The position numbers and the translations under genes are program-made. The notes under the pieces were generated by a model. That model worked only from the letters and a program-made list of their open reading frames with translations. It did not search any database and was not told where the DNA came from. A stretch of DNA of 64,000 nt from Gammaproteobacteria bacterium. GTDB lineage: Bacteria; Pseudomonadota; Gammaproteobacteria; Steroidobacterales; Steroidobacteraceae. The stretch is from contig JANXZG010000042.1 of the NCBI GenBank assembly GCA_025355645.1, forward strand, positions 1 to 64,000, in the 5' to 3' direction. Positions 57,514-64,000 of this stretch are shown here, in pieces (positions within the stretch are counted from its first letter, which is position 1; each line of letters opens with the position of its first letter).

Positions 57514-58923
57514 ATGCGGGACGGGTCAGGTGCGGTTGCGTTGCTCGATGTCGGCAAGACGCAGACCAAACTGCTGCTGATTGATGCACAGGATGCCCGC
57601 ATCTTGCGCGAGGTCGAGCGTCCGTCGAGAAGTCTGGGCACAGCGCTCGGCCCGCAGCTTGATGTTCTGGGCATCGAGGGCTGGTTGCGCGATGAACTCG
57701 CAGCGGCGCCGCAGGTCGGGGACGTGGGTTCAATCGTACCGGTCGCTCACGGCGCAGCGGCCGTGCTGATTGGCCAAAGCGGTACCGTGCTCGCAGCATT
57801 GGACTACGAGAACCAGGAATTCGACTCGGTCGCCGATATATACCGACCCTTACGCGATGATTTTGCGGCGACGCTGTCGCCGTTCCTGCCGCTCGGGTTG
57901 AACCTGGGCCGGCAACTTTTCTGGCTGCAGAAAAACGCTCCGGACCTCATGGCGCGCTGCCGCTACGTCCTGACCTATGCTCAATACTGGGCTTGGCGCT
58001 TCAGCGGGGTGGCCGCGAGCGAGCTGACCTCGCTCGGCTGCCATACGGATTTATGGCTGCCGCTGGCGCGGGCTCCCTCGCGCATGGCTATCGCGTTGGG
58101 TTGGGCCGGTAAATTGCCCGCGCTGCGGGGCGCGCAGCAAGTGCTCGGCGAAGTGCGCAGCGACTGGGCGCAACGCTGCGGACTGGATCCAGAGTGCCGG
58201 TGCCTGTGCGGCATCCACGATTCCAGCGCTTCCTATCTGGCCTACAGCCAGGAAGTCGGAGCCGACGAGCCCTTTGCTGTCGTAGCAAGCGGTACCTGGA
58301 CCGTCGTCATGGCGCATGGGGCGGATCTTGGCAAGCTGGTCGAGTCACGCGACATGCTCGCGAACATCGACATAGCCGGGCGAACGGTCGCGACTGCGCG
58401 CTTTCCCGGCGGGCGTGAATACCAGGCGGTCGCAGGCAGCGATGCTGCGCGATGTACCCCGGATTCCGCATCCCTGCAACAGGTGCTGCTTGACGATGCA
58501 GTCGCGCTGCCCAGTTTTGCGCCCGTCGGAGGACCCTTCGCCGGCCATGCCGGGCGGCTGCTGCGCGCGGACCGCCTAGATCCGCGCGGCCGCGCCGCGC
58601 TCGCCGCGCTGTATCTTGCGCTGATGACGGACCTCGCGCTGGAGTCGCTCGATGCACGCGGTGAGGTGCTGCTGGACGGGCCACTCGCCGACAACGATTT
58701 GTATGCGCGCGTTCTGGCGACCCTGCGGCCGGGCCAGATGGTCCGCGGCGCGGCGCGGCGCGCCGGCATCGTTCACGCCGCATTGCATTTGGCAAACTGT
58801 CTGGTGCCTGCGCCGCCGCGGGCAGTGCCGGCGCAGGCGCTGTCGTGCGCCAACTCTTTGCAGGATTATCGCGCGCGCTGGCGGCGCCAGCTGCCTCCGG
58901 GCATGGGGCATGGTATCGTTTGA
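57514..58923 (+). CDS. FGGY-family carbohydrate kinase, probably rhamnulokinase
   Basis: About 469 aa. Phosphorylates a ketose, here most likely L-rhamnulose to L-rhamnulose-1-phosphate. The first phosphate loop is LLDVGKTQTKLLL (lysine-rich variant of the DxGTT motif), with GIHDSSASYLAYSQE in the middle (catalytic Asp) and ASGTWTVV at the start of the second domain, as in RhaB. FGGY signatures are weak. ATG 57514 follows GGAGAG by about five bases; ATG 57481 would add eleven residues. RhaM follows. Confidence 0.85.
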   Translation: MRDGSGAVALLDVGKTQTKLLLIDAQDARILREVERPSRSLGTALGPQLDVLGIEGWLRDELAAAPQVGDVGSIVPVAHGAAAVLIGQSGTVLAALDYENQEFDSVADIYRPLRDDFAATLSPFLPLGLNLGRQLFWLQKNAPDLMARCRYVLTYAQYWAWRFSGVAASELTSLGCHTDLWLPLARAPSRMAIALGWAGKLPALRGAQQVLGEVRSDWAQRCGLDPECRCLCGIHDSSASYLAYSQEVGADEPFAVVASGTWTVVMAHGADLGKLVESRDMLANIDIAGRTVATARFPGGREYQAVAGSDAARCTPDSASLQQVLLDDAVALPSFAPVGGPFAGHAGRLLRADRLDPRGRAALAALYLALMTDLALESLDARGEVLLDGPLADNDLYARVLATLRPGQMVRGAARRAGIVHAALHLANCLVPAPPRAVPAQALSCANSLQDYRARWRRQLPPGMGHGIV

Positions 58924-58934
58924 GGGGTAATGAC

Positions 58935-59252
58935 ATGGCGCGCGTCGCATTCCAGTTAATGATCAGGCCCGGCTGCATCGAGGCCTATGACGAGTCTCAT
59001 CGGCATGTGTGGCCAGAGATGTTGCAGGCGCTAAAGTCTGCCGGCATCTCGAACTATTCGATTTTTCGCCGCGACCGGCTGCTGGTCCTGGTGCTGGAAG
59101 TGGATAACTTCGAGCGCGCCTGGGGTCAACTCGGCAAGAACCCGGTAAACCTGCGCTGGCAGACCGAAATGGCCCCGCTGTTCGAACCGCTAACGGGCCT
59201 TGAAGCGGGCGAGCGGTTTCCGATGATGCGGGAAGTCTTTTTTCTTGAGTGA
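58935..59252 (+). CDS. rhaM: L-rhamnose mutarotase
   Basis: 105 aa, dimeric ferredoxin-like fold. Interconverts alpha and beta L-rhamnose anomers before RhaI. Family motifs: IRPGCIEAYDESHRHVWPE (catalytic His and Tyr), NYSIFRRDRLLV and NLRWQTEMAPLFEP. GAGGGG lies a few bases upstream of ATG 58935. Its presence supports L-rhamnose as the true substrate of the cluster. Confidence 0.95.
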   Translation: MARVAFQLMIRPGCIEAYDESHRHVWPEMLQALKSAGISNYSIFRRDRLLVLVLEVDNFERAWGQLGKNPVNLRWQTEMAPLFEPLTGLEAGERFPMMREVFFLE

Positions 59253-59961
59253 CGCGATCCTCTGGCGCGGCGAGGCCGCGCGCGCAGCTTTTCGCGCAGG
59301 ATACCTTGATATCGCACCGGCGATCCCCGCAACGCTCGCCTGGGGGCTGGTCACCGGCATCGCGATGGCCCAATCCGGACTGACTCTGCCGCAGGCCTAT
59401 GGTCTTGGCCTGCTGGCCTTCGCGGGCTCCGCGCAGCTGGCAGTGCTGCCGCTGCTGGCGAGCCACGCACCGACATTCGTCATTGTCCTGACGGCGCTGA
59501 TCGTGAATATGCGCTTCGTTATTTACAGTGCCGCCATGAAATCCGAATTTGTGAGGTTGTCATTCCGTCAGCGCCTGGGGATTGCGTACCTGATCGGCGA
59601 TTTCCCCTTTGTATTGTTCGAGCGCTCCGCGTCGCAGCACGAGCGGCGATTGCGGCCGGTCTATTTCCTGGGGATCGGGCTGAGTAACCTGATTGTCTGG
59701 CAGCTTGCCTCCCTGGTTGGCTTGGTCGCAGCCGGCCGCGTGCCGCCCGAGTGGGGCCTTGATTTTGCCGGCATGGTAGCGCTCGTCGCGCTGCTTGTGC
59801 CGATGCTGGCGAATCGCCCGGGATTCGCAGCCTGTGCGATCGGCGGCGCAGTAGGAGTTGCACTCGATGGGTTGCCCGCCCATGCCGGGCTTGTGATCGC
59901 AACGCTCGCCGGCATCATTGCCGCGGTAGTTGCGGAACGCCTGCCGCCGAGGGTCGCATGA
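59245..59961 (+). CDS. azlC: AzlC family branched-chain amino acid exporter, large subunit
   Basis: 238 aa, about six hydrophobic segments. With AzlD it exports branched-chain amino acids or related compounds. The AzlC pattern GLTLPQAYGLGLLAFAGSAQLAVLPLL and VNMRFVIYSAAMK is present. TTG 59245 overlaps the rhaM end by eight bases. It ends in ATGA with azlD. Confidence 0.9.
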   Translation: MSDAILWRGEAARAAFRAGYLDIAPAIPATLAWGLVTGIAMAQSGLTLPQAYGLGLLAFAGSAQLAVLPLLASHAPTFVIVLTALIVNMRFVIYSAAMKSEFVRLSFRQRLGIAYLIGDFPFVLFERSASQHERRLRPVYFLGIGLSNLIVWQLASLVGLVAAGRVPPEWGLDFAGMVALVALLVPMLANRPGFAACAIGGAVGVALDGLPAHAGLVIATLAGIIAAVVAERLPPRVA

Positions 59962-60284
59962 ATCAGGCCCTGCTCACCTGGATCGCCATCGTCGGAGTAT
60001 CACTGACAACAATCGCCACGCGTGGCAGTTTCGTCGTGTTTGGTTCACGCCTGCAGTTGCATCCGCAGATCGAGAAGGCGTTGCGCTTTGCGCCGGCAGC
60101 CGCACTGGGCGCGTTGGTGTTACCGGCGCTCCTGCTGCGCCACGGACATGTGGATTTCTCGCTGGCGAATCAACGGCTGATCGCCGCGTTCATCGCCGCG
60201 CTGATCATGTGGCGGTTCAAGAGCATGATCTGGACAATAGTTGTCGGAATGGGCATCGCGACGCTGATGAGGCTTATGTCATAG
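59958..60284 (+). CDS. azlD: AzlD family exporter small subunit
   Basis: 108 aa with three to four hydrophobic segments: the loop KALRFAPAAALGALVLPALL is a hallmark of AzlD. Partner of the preceding AzlC. The start overlaps the azlC stop as ATGA. Confidence 0.9.
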   Translation: MNQALLTWIAIVGVSLTTIATRGSFVVFGSRLQLHPQIEKALRFAPAAALGALVLPALLLRHGHVDFSLANQRLIAAFIAALIMWRFKSMIWTIVVGMGIATLMRLMS

Positions 60285-60316
60285 ATGCGCCGTGCGCCCG
60301 AATCTGGCATCGTGTG

Positions 60317-60697
60317 ATGGACATGTTCACTTTGCGCCACCTTATCCGCCGCCGGACCGTGCTGACCCGGCTGCTGCTCGGGCTGCTGCTGGTACGTGCG
60401 TATGTGCCAGAGGGGTTCATGCCGCAGGGCGGCAGCCCATTGCAGCTGCAGATTTGCTCGGCTCGCACAACCCCGTCATTGCCAGCGACGCCCGCGCGCG
60501 GCACCGGCGGAAACCTGGTGCATGTCGTGGACTGCCCGTTCAATCATTCGCCCGCCGCTGGTCCGATCCCCGACCTCCCGATCGACGCTGCCATCAATCC
60601 CGTAGCCTTACGGCCTTTGCTGACATTTGGCACCCAGCCATCTGGCGTGCGAGTACTGTGCGCCCACCAGGCCCGCGCACCGCCTTCTCTCGCCTGA
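60317..60697 (+). CDS. DUF2946-like small membrane-anchored protein
   Basis: About 126 aa. One hydrophobic segment (LLLGLLLVRAYVPEGFMP), the pattern of the DUF2946 family, then a Cys (LQLQICSARTT) and a proline-rich tail. Function unknown. ATG 60317 or 60323 are both possible. It lies between azlD and an outer-membrane barrel gene and may be co-expressed with the latter. Confidence 0.65.
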   Translation: MDMFTLRHLIRRRTVLTRLLLGLLLVRAYVPEGFMPQGGSPLQLQICSARTTPSLPATPARGTGGNLVHVVDCPFNHSPAAGPIPDLPIDAAINPVALRPLLTFGTQPSGVRVLCAHQARAPPSLA

Positions 60698-60750
60698 CTT
60701 GTTGTTTGGTCGCTTTTGGCGACGAATCCGACATCTCATGGAAAGACAAA

Positions 60751-61776
60751 ATGCATTCCGGCAAACCCCCTGCGCTGCTGGCATTGACGCTGCTTGCTAC
60801 CACGCCGATCCCAGGCTGGGCCTGCGCGACCTGCGGCTGCACCGTGAATTCGGATGCGGCAATGGGCTATTCAACGACCTCGGGTTGGCGTGTCAATTTG
60901 GAATATACCTATATCGACCAGGATGAACTGCGCTCCGGCAGTGCACCCGCGACCGCGGCACAAGTGATCGGCAATCCGTCCGATCCGTCATTGCACGGCG
61001 GGGAAATCGAGCGGGATACGATCAACCGCTATCTGACGCTGGGGGCAAGCTATCGTCCAAATTCGAGCTGGAACTTCGCGCTGCTGGTCCCGTATGTCTC
61101 GCGCGATCACACGACCTACGGTCAACAGCCCCAGCCCTTTATGCCTGCCGAACTGGCGCCGGATCAGATCAGCGGCGCCTCCGTTGGCAGTTTGGGGGAT
61201 GTGCGGCTGATTGCGAGCTACCAGGGCCTGCTACCGACCCACAATCTGGGCGTACAGCTGGGCTTGAAACTGCCGACAGGTCCGTATGGGACTAGCGTCG
61301 TTTTCTACGGTGGCCCGAACAAAGGATCCGCGCTGGATGCCAGCCTGCAGGCGGGCACCGGCAGCACCGACCTGATTGCGGGCGCCTATTATTTTCAGCC
61401 GGTCAGCCAGGACTTCGATGCGTTTGCAACCGTGCAATACCAGGTCGCGGCTCTGCATCGCCTGGACCAGGCGGGCAGCGACTATCGTCCCGGCAACGCG
61501 GCGACCGCGAGCGTCGGACTGCGCTATGAAGCGCATCCGGAATGGGTGCCACAAGTGCAAATCAATGTATCGCGCAAGAGCGCTGATCAGGGCGCCTTGG
61601 CGGATCGCGCAGATACGGCGGGCACGGTGGTTTACCTAAGTCCGGGCATCACGGTGTCACTCCAGCACACATTGCAGGGCTACGCGGTTCTGCAGGTCCC
61701 GGTGTACAGTAACCTCGATGGATATCAATTGATTCCGCACTGGACCGCAACGGTAGGATTGAGCCATGCGTTCTGA
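60751..61776 (+). CDS. Outer-membrane beta-barrel protein with CATCGC N-terminus
   Basis: 341 aa. Signal peptide to about PIPGWA, followed by CATCGC, then about ten to twelve amphipathic strands ending in a terminal aromatic (ATVGLSHAF), as for an outer-membrane barrel. Families of this type with a cysteine cluster at the mature N-terminus are often found next to TlpA proteins, as here. The N-terminal cysteine could be lipid-modified or bind metal. The role is unknown. Confidence 0.75.
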   Translation: MHSGKPPALLALTLLATTPIPGWACATCGCTVNSDAAMGYSTTSGWRVNLEYTYIDQDELRSGSAPATAAQVIGNPSDPSLHGGEIERDTINRYLTLGASYRPNSSWNFALLVPYVSRDHTTYGQQPQPFMPAELAPDQISGASVGSLGDVRLIASYQGLLPTHNLGVQLGLKLPTGPYGTSVVFYGGPNKGSALDASLQAGTGSTDLIAGAYYFQPVSQDFDAFATVQYQVAALHRLDQAGSDYRPGNAATASVGLRYEAHPEWVPQVQINVSRKSADQGALADRADTAGTVVYLSPGITVSLQHTLQGYAVLQVPVYSNLDGYQLIPHWTATVGLSHAF

Positions 61777-62311
61777 ATCATTGCGCAACCTGAATCGCCG
61801 TACACTGTTGCGCCAGCTTGCAGCAGCGGGACTTGCCGCGCAGGGCGGGGTACTCGCCTCGACCAGTCGCGCAGGCGCGCTTCGCATCGGTGCTCCGGCT
61901 CCCGCGGCGATTCTGGTCACGCTCGACGGCAAGCACATTGCGACATCGGATCTGCTCGGGCGGGTCGTGCTGCTGACCTTCTGGGCGACATGGTGCGCGC
62001 CGTGCCGTCAGGAACTGCCGCTGCTGTCCTCTTACGCGACACAATATGCGCAGCGCGGCTTGACGATACTCGGCTTCAGCCTCGATGCGCCTGAGGATCT
62101 GCCCAGGGTGCGCAAAATGGCTGAGGCGCTAAGCTTCCCGTCCGGTCTGGTCGCGGCATCCAGCCTGCCGGGATATGGTCGCATCTGGCATATCCCGGTC
62201 AATTTCACGATCGACCGCAAGGGACTTCTGTACCAAAACGGATGGGACGACAAGGATGCGACCTGGACCGCAGAGCGGTTCAATCGCATCGTCCTGCCCT
62301 TGCTGTCGTAA
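61766..62311 (+). CDS. TlpA-like periplasmic thioredoxin
   Basis: 181 aa with an N-terminal signal containing LNRRTLLRQLAAAG, which could be Tat-dependent. Active site WATWCAPCRQE at about 74-84, then the cis-proline IPVNFTIDR. It reduces or reshuffles disulfides of exported proteins, plausibly the CATCGC cysteines of the barrel whose gene it overlaps by 11 bases. Confidence 0.9.
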   Translation: MRSESLRNLNRRTLLRQLAAAGLAAQGGVLASTSRAGALRIGAPAPAAILVTLDGKHIATSDLLGRVVLLTFWATWCAPCRQELPLLSSYATQYAQRGLTILGFSLDAPEDLPRVRKMAEALSFPSGLVAASSLPGYGRIWHIPVNFTIDRKGLLYQNGWDDKDATWTAERFNRIVLPLLS

Positions 62312-62320
62312 GCTAGCAAA

Positions 62321-63622
62321 ATGAATAATAATACTGGCCTTGGCACGGGCATGTTGGCTGCATATTTCATAACGGCCAACGCAGCTGCCGCAACGGCCCC
62401 GGGGCATCCCATCGTATTGCATGCGGCGCGATTGCTGCAGGTCGCGAGCGGTCGCATGCTTGCCCCAGGCGAAATTCTGATCGATGGAGAGCGCATTATC
62501 GCGGTGGGTGCCAGCGTCATTCGTCCGGCCGGCGCCGCACTGATCGATCTGGGCGATACGACGATGCTTCCAGGCCTGATCGATGTCCATGTCCACCTGT
62601 TCCTGCACCCGGGCCCGGAGAGCCTGCAGACGGTGCAGGAGTCGGTCGCGCAGCGCACGATTCTTGCGACCCGGGCGGCCGAGGAAGATTTGCTTGCCGG
62701 CTACACGGCCGAGCGCGACATGGGCACGGAAGGCGCGGGATCCGCCGATTCGGCGGTGCGCGATGCCATCAATGAGGGCCTGATCCGCGGGCCGAGGCTG
62801 CGCATCAGTGGCAATGCGATCAGCATACTGGGCGGCCATGAGGATGCGATCGGATTCAACCCGGCTCTACATTTATTGCCGAACGCAACTTACGCCAATT
62901 CAAGCGATGAACTGATCGGTGTGATTCGCCAGCAACGCAAGGAAGGAGCTGACTTCGTCAAGATCTACGAAACCGGCGCCGACCGGATGGCCGATGGTGC
63001 TCTGCATACTCCTTATCAATATACGAGCGCGCAACTGCGCGCGGCTGTCGAAGAAGCCGCGCGCCTCGGAACCGTGGTTGCCGTTCACGCGATGGGCGAG
63101 CCCGGCACCCATTACGCTGCAGAGGCGGGCGTGGCATCGATCGACCATGCGACGCAATTGAGCGATGCGACGATGGCATTGATGAAACAGAAGAAAATCC
63201 CGGCAGTGCCGACCTTTGCGATATTCGAAGCAAGCGTTCCCGCCGAGGGCGCCCCCGACCCGCAGCAGGATCGCGCACTGCTCGAGTTAAAAGTCAGCGA
63301 GTTCAGGAAGCAGCTGGCCGCCGGCATCCCGTTCGCGGTGGGCTCGGACGTCGGGCCGTTTGCGCATGGCACGCAGGCACGGGAGCTGGAACTGATGGTC
63401 AAGTACGGGATGCGGCCGCTCGCGGTGCTGCAGGCGGATATGCTGAACGGCGCCAGGCTGCTCGGCTGGGAGGGGCAAATCGGCGAGCTGCAACCGGGAT
63501 TCCTTGCCGACATCATTGCGGTGCCGGGTAACCCGCTCGATGACATCCACGTCGTTACGCAGGTGGCTTTTGTCATGAAGGGCGGTCACGTCGAGAGGTG
63601 GGTCGCTCCCGCCCCGCACTGA
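62321..63622 (+). CDS. Exported amidohydrolase (imidazolonepropionase-like family)
   Basis: 433 aa with a signal (about 1-26). Metal motif LPGLIDVHVHLF, the K in DFVKIYETGADR for carbamylation, VVAVHAMGE, ASIDHATQL and the closing GSDVGPFAHG. The group is often annotated as Xaa-Pro dipeptidase-type hydrolases. It lies nine bases after the TlpA gene. Substrate unknown. Confidence 0.85.
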   Translation: MNNNTGLGTGMLAAYFITANAAAATAPGHPIVLHAARLLQVASGRMLAPGEILIDGERIIAVGASVIRPAGAALIDLGDTTMLPGLIDVHVHLFLHPGPESLQTVQESVAQRTILATRAAEEDLLAGYTAERDMGTEGAGSADSAVRDAINEGLIRGPRLRISGNAISILGGHEDAIGFNPALHLLPNATYANSSDELIGVIRQQRKEGADFVKIYETGADRMADGALHTPYQYTSAQLRAAVEEAARLGTVVAVHAMGEPGTHYAAEAGVASIDHATQLSDATMALMKQKKIPAVPTFAIFEASVPAEGAPDPQQDRALLELKVSEFRKQLAAGIPFAVGSDVGPFAHGTQARELELMVKYGMRPLAVLQADMLNGARLLGWEGQIGELQPGFLADIIAVPGNPLDDIHVVTQVAFVMKGGHVERWVAPAPH

Positions 63623-63624
63623 CC

Positions 63625-64000
63625 TTGTCCAGGAAACTCGTCCCGGCCTTTTTTGTCGTGCTGTGGTCCACCGGATTCATCGGCGCGAGATACGGCTTGC
63701 CATCCGCCGGGCCAATGACCTTCCTGGCGCTGCGCATGGCGCTCGCGAGCGCGCTGCTGTTGCTGTTTGCGCTGCTTACGCGTGCACCGTGGCCCGCGGA
63801 TGCACGTGCGATGGGGCACGTGATCGTTGCGGGCCTGCTCGTGCATGGCGGCTATCTGGGCGGCGTGTACGCCGCTATTGCCCGGGGCATGCCCGCCGGC
63901 ATGACCTCATTGATCGTCGGCATGCAACCTGTGGTGACGTCGATCCTGGCAATCCTGTTTCTCGATGAGCGGCTGATCGCGCGGCAATGGTGCGGACTTG
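63625..64000 (+). CDS. EamA/DMT family exporter, N-terminal part
   Basis: Runs off the window edge; about 125 residues are seen. TTG 63625 is the first start after the amidohydrolase stop. The N-terminal hydrophobic segments (VVLWSTGFIGARYG and ALASALLLLFALL) and the end of the first EamA repeat (LFLDERLIARQWCG) are present. Second DMT exporter in the window; substrate unknown. Confidence 0.8.
   Translation, partial: MSRKLVPAFFVVLWSTGFIGARYGLPSAGPMTFLALRMALASALLLLFALLTRAPWPADARAMGHVIVAGLLVHGGYLGGVYAAIARGMPAGMTSLIVGMQPVVTSILAILFLDERLIARQWCGL

Noticed and set aside
59930..60697. A longer version of the DUF2946-like gene starting inside azlC
   Set aside because: The extra N-terminal part is in a shadow frame of azlC and azlD and has no family resemblance; the signal-like segment starts at 60317.

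Overview
This is a gene-dense, GC-rich stretch of a bacterial chromosome. Gene order and content point to a Gammaproteobacterium: pepP-ubiH-ubiI/F type monooxygenases, the lptD-surA-pdxA-rsmA-apaG-apaH block with folA nearby, lgt-thyA, and amgK-murU divergent from lptD. A Steroidobacteraceae/Nevskiales-like or Xanthomonadales-like origin would fit, but the lineage is an inference from synteny and general protein style. No rRNA, tRNA, CRISPR array, insertion sequence or phage gene was recognised. No stretch longer than 300 bases lacks a gene; the longest gap is 45125-45393.

Layout. 1-2832: end of pepP and two ubiquinone-ring FAD monooxygenases. 2798-6556: phhB, ispG, yciH and a secreted DUF885 metallopeptidase-like protein. 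6639-11468: glycine cleavage genes gcvT, gcvH, gcvPA and gcvPB, then dgkA. 11474-21058: a long same-strand run with a tandem HtrA (Nma111/Deg7 type) protease, a Sua5-type tRNA t6A enzyme, an ornithine-decarboxylase-like enzyme, a YcbK-like protein, a cytochrome c lipoprotein, HIT and GST proteins, zwf and glk. 21028-27083: GNAT, a DMT exporter and a lipid-linked glycosylation module (GT2-GtrA fusion, GT-C with TPR tail, divergent polytopic protein). 27092-31466: rlmI-like methyltransferase, lgt, thyA, LysR, folA. 31542-39087: a cysteine-containing secreted unknown, then the apaH-apaG-usp-rsmA-pdxA-surA-lptD operon on the minus strand with a UspA gene inside it. 39118-40860: amgK and murU. 40956-45124: a three-domain kinase/LytM/PLP-lyase fusion co-transcribed with a Tat-exported nucleoside hydrolase. 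45394-48673: cytochrome c', an amidohydrolase, cytochrome b561 and cytochrome c. 48681-52810: Tat-exported DapA-like protein, NHL beta-propeller and PQQ dehydrogenase. 52874-59252: L-rhamnose catabolism (lldD-like oxidase, rhaI, rhaD-SDR, divergent kinase and rhaM). 59245-64000: AzlCD, a DUF2946-like protein, an outer-membrane barrel with a TlpA thioredoxin, an amidohydrolase and the start of a second DMT exporter.

How it fits together. The rhamnose genes give a complete cytosolic route: mutarotase, isomerase, kinase, aldolase to DHAP and L-lactaldehyde, oxidation to L-lactate by the fused SDR domain, and oxidation to pyruvate by the FMN oxidase. The genes downstream on the same strand look like a second, cell-envelope oxidation module (PQQ dehydrogenase, propeller, exported DapA-like protein, cytochrome c, cytochrome b561). 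Zwf and Glk supply glucose-6-phosphate oxidation.

The genome is strikingly compact. Six of seven convergent pairs overlap, three of them on one shared CTAG. Many genes start inside the previous stop codon (ATGA, TTGA). Several divergent pairs are 25-59 bases apart, with a -10-like hexamer only 5-7 bases before the start codon, which suggests leaderless mRNAs. The most unusual items are the Nma111/Deg7-like protease, the kinase-LytM-lyase fusion, the exported DapA-like protein in a PQQ/cytochrome module, and the compact leaderless divergent promoters.
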